A stretch of 64,000 bases of DNA. Source: an uncultured Prevotella sp. Lineage in GTDB: Bacteria; Bacteroidota; Bacteroidia; Bacteroidales; Bacteroidaceae. The DNA is taken from NCBI GenBank assembly GCA_902464615.1, contig CABQKA010000001.1, positions 300,154-364,153 of the forward strand, in the 5' to 3' direction. Shown piece by piece: positions 62,681 through 64,000 of this stretch (position 1 is the stretch's first letter; each line of letters starts with the position of its first letter). The notes under the pieces were generated by a model. The model was not told the DNA's origin. It made no database searches and was given only the letters and a program-made list of their open reading frames with translations. Made by a program: the position numbers and the translations under genes.

Positions 62681-63118
62681 TTAACCCGGGAAGTCTCCCT
62701 TGATTGTAATACCCATACTGCGAGCGGTACCGGCAACCATTTTCATGGCAGACTCTACGGTGAAGCAGTTCAAGTCACGCATTTTATCTTCAGCGATGGC
62801 CTTGACCTGGTCCCACGTGATTTCACCAATCTTTGAACGGTTCGGTTGGGCTGAGCCGCTTTTTTTCTTGGCAGCTTCCAGCAGCTGTATTGCCACAGGA
62901 GGAGTCTTTACGACAAAGGTGAAGGACTTGTCATTATAGTAAGTAATGACGACCGGCAACACCTTGCCTGCCTGCTCCTGTGTTCTGGCATTGAACTGCT
63001 TGCAGAAATCCATGATGTTGATACCCTTCGAACCCAAAGCAGGGCCTACGGGAGGAGATGGATTTGCAGCGCCGCCTTTAATCTGTAGTTTGATTAATCC
63101 AGCAACTTCTTTCGCCAT
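62681..63118 (-). CDS. rplK: Ribosomal protein L11
   Basis: GTPase-centre protein, site of thiostrepton action, 145 residues. Landmarks: IKLQIKGGAANPSPPVGPAL with the Pro-rich N-terminal domain, GSKGINIMDFCKQFNARTQE, and the C-terminal signature GTARSMGITIKGDF. It follows nusG by 55 bases and precedes rplA by 24. The sequence is the wild-type form. Confidence 0.97.
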   Translation of the reverse strand: MAKEVAGLIKLQIKGGAANPSPPVGPALGSKGINIMDFCKQFNARTQEQAGKVLPVVITYYNDKSFTFVVKTPPVAIQLLEAAKKKSGSAQPNRSKIGEITWDQVKAIAEDKMRDLNCFTVESAMKMVAGTARSMGITIKGDFPG

Positions 63119-63173
63119 TTTCGTTTGTTATTATTGGGATTCTATGAAAGAGTACAGGCACGTAACACTACCC

Positions 63174-63716
63174 TCACTCCTTCGCTATCTGCATAAAACC
63201 TAAATCCAAGCCTGTGCCGCGTCCGAAGACCTTGACAGTCACGGTGACTTTCTTTTTCTCGCTGTCGATTTTCTCAATCACACCCGAGAAACCGCTGAAA
63301 GGACCTTCTGTCACTTTGACGGACTCGCCAACTGTAAAGGGGATTGCAGCCTCCACGGCCTCTTCCTGCATTTCGTCTACCTTACCTAATATTCTATTGA
63401 CTTCGCTTTGACGCAACGGGGTAGGGTTATCCAAGCCTCCCAAAAAGCCTAACACATTGGGAGTATTGCGCAACTCGTGAGCAATTTCGCCTACTAGGCG
63501 AGCCTCTACCAAGACATAGCCCGGCAGATAATTACGTTCCTTTACGATACGCTTCCCGCCTCGGACTTGGAGCACTTTCTCTGTAGGAATCAACACCTGA
63601 GCAACATGGTCGCCCAAGCGTCCGTTTTTGATTTCCGCATCGATATACTCTTTGACCTTGGATTCTTTCCCGCTGACAGCACGCAAAACATACCAAGACA
63701 TTTCTACTTCTGCCAT
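63174..63716 (-). CDS. nusG: Transcription antitermination factor NusG
   Basis: Processivity factor binding RNA polymerase, linking it to ribosomes and Rho. The 180 residues hold the NGN domain (MSWYVLRAVSGKESKVKEYI, LPGYVLVEARLVGEIAHELR) and a C-terminal KOW domain (VKVTEGPFSGFSGVIEKID). The annotated ATG is five codons before MSWYV, and the later Met is an equally good start. It lies 5 bases after secE, the standard pairing. Confidence 0.96.
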   Translation of the reverse strand: MAEVEMSWYVLRAVSGKESKVKEYIDAEIKNGRLGDHVAQVLIPTEKVLQVRGGKRIVKERNYLPGYVLVEARLVGEIAHELRNTPNVLGFLGGLDNPTPLRQSEVNRILGKVDEMQEEAVEAAIPFTVGESVKVTEGPFSGFSGVIEKIDSEKKKVTVTVKVFGRGTGLDLGFMQIAKE

Positions 63717-63721
63717 GGCAA

Positions 63722-63919
63722 TCAGAATTTAATACTGTAAACAGCCTGCATGAGAGTCTCGAAGACCTTGTCCTCAGCAAACACAATCAGCGCGATAATA
63801 ATGGAAGCAACGAGAACTACTATCGCACTATGCGTCAGCTCCTTTCGCGTAGGCCAAGTGGTCTTATGTACTAGCTCTGTGTAAGATTCCTTACAACAAG
63901 TTATGATGCTTTTAAACAT
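63722..63919 (-). CDS. secE: Preprotein translocase subunit SecE
   Basis: Small clamp of the SecYEG channel, 65 residues, with a single transmembrane helix (SAIVVLVASIIIALIVFAED, about 30-49) preceded by the amphipathic stretch YTELVHKTTWPTRKELTHS, diagnostic for bacterial SecE. It is the short one-helix form. It follows the tRNA-Trp gene by about 15 bases and precedes nusG by 5. Confidence 0.95.
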   Translation of the reverse strand: MFKSIITCCKESYTELVHKTTWPTRKELTHSAIVVLVASIIIALIVFAEDKVFETLMQAVYSIKF

Positions 63920-63934
63920 AGCTTCTTACTTTTG

Positions 63935-64000
63935 CACGGGAAGAGAGACTCGAACTCCCGACACCTGGTTTTGGAGACCAGTGCTCTACCAACTGAGCTA
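63935..64000 (-). tRNA. tRNA-Trp (CCA), 5' end beyond the window
   Basis: Read on the minus strand: D-arm TAGCTCAGTTGGTAGAGCA, anticodon stem CTGGT/ACCAG with loop CTCCAAA (anticodon CCA), T-arm GGGAG-TTCGAGT-CTCTC, and acceptor strand TTCCCGT with discriminator G at 63935. The 3' CCA is not encoded. The first several bases of the acceptor lie past 64000. It precedes secE, as usual in Bacteroidota. Confidence 0.93.

Noticed and set aside
63935..64000. Other tRNA genes in the window
   Set aside because: Only the tRNA-Trp fragment at the right edge folds as a tRNA; no other cloverleaf was found by eye.

Overview
The window is a chromosomal segment of a high-G+C member of the Bacteroidales (Bacteroidota). 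The evidence is the Bacteroidota-type promoter (-7 box TAnnTTTG with a TTTG/TTG-like -33 box) in front of many genes, DUF4252, DUF456 and DUF3467 proteins, surface lipoproteins, a Ser-type sulfatase, an argR-GNAT-argG-argC-argD cluster, and an S10/spc/alpha cluster that lacks tuf and adk. I cannot fix the genus. There are no insertion sequences, phage genes or CRISPR arrays.

Layout. 1-2.6 kb: the 3' end of a GH2 beta-galactosidase gene and three tandem DUF4252-like secreted proteins. 2.7-7.3 kb: arginine biosynthesis (argR, GNAT acyltransferase, argG, argC, argD). 7.5-11.2 kb: TetR regulator, small outer-membrane barrel and a malic enzyme fused to a phosphotransacetylase-like domain. 11.3-11.7 kb: an unidentified noncoding transcription unit on the minus strand. 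12-19.5 kb: glycosyltransferase, HicB-like orphan, SGNH hydrolase plus sulfatase pair, DUF456 protein, lipoprotein and O6-alkylguanine methyltransferase. 19.6-37.7 kb (minus): one continuous str-S10-spc-alpha ribosomal cluster from rpsL to rplQ. 38.5-46.3 kb: diaminopimelate dehydrogenase, a beta-propeller glycosidase-like protein, a C39-peptidase ABC exporter with a very small HlyD-like partner, an OmpA protein and a DUF3467 protein. 46.6-51.8 kb: TonB receptor, beta-helix surface lipoprotein and metallophosphatase, which look like one nutrient (probably phosphate) acquisition operon. 51.9-52.6 kb: a methyltransferase. 52.7-64 kb (minus): tRNA-Trp, secE, nusG, rplKAJL and rpoBC.

The most unusual signal is a family of short arrays made of exactly 21-bp units (three or four units each; eight arrays in the window). 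All lie between genes, all in the accessory parts, none in the ribosomal or RNA polymerase clusters. Each unit is a variant of ACGGGsCTTAGCCCcGTttt in either orientation. In six arrays neighbouring units pair as near-perfect stems, and sequence changes in one unit are matched by compensating changes in the other. The second strong signal is a promoter-to-terminator unit of about 285 nt (11366-11652, minus) with no convincing ORF and no match I can make to tmRNA, RNase P RNA or SRP RNA.
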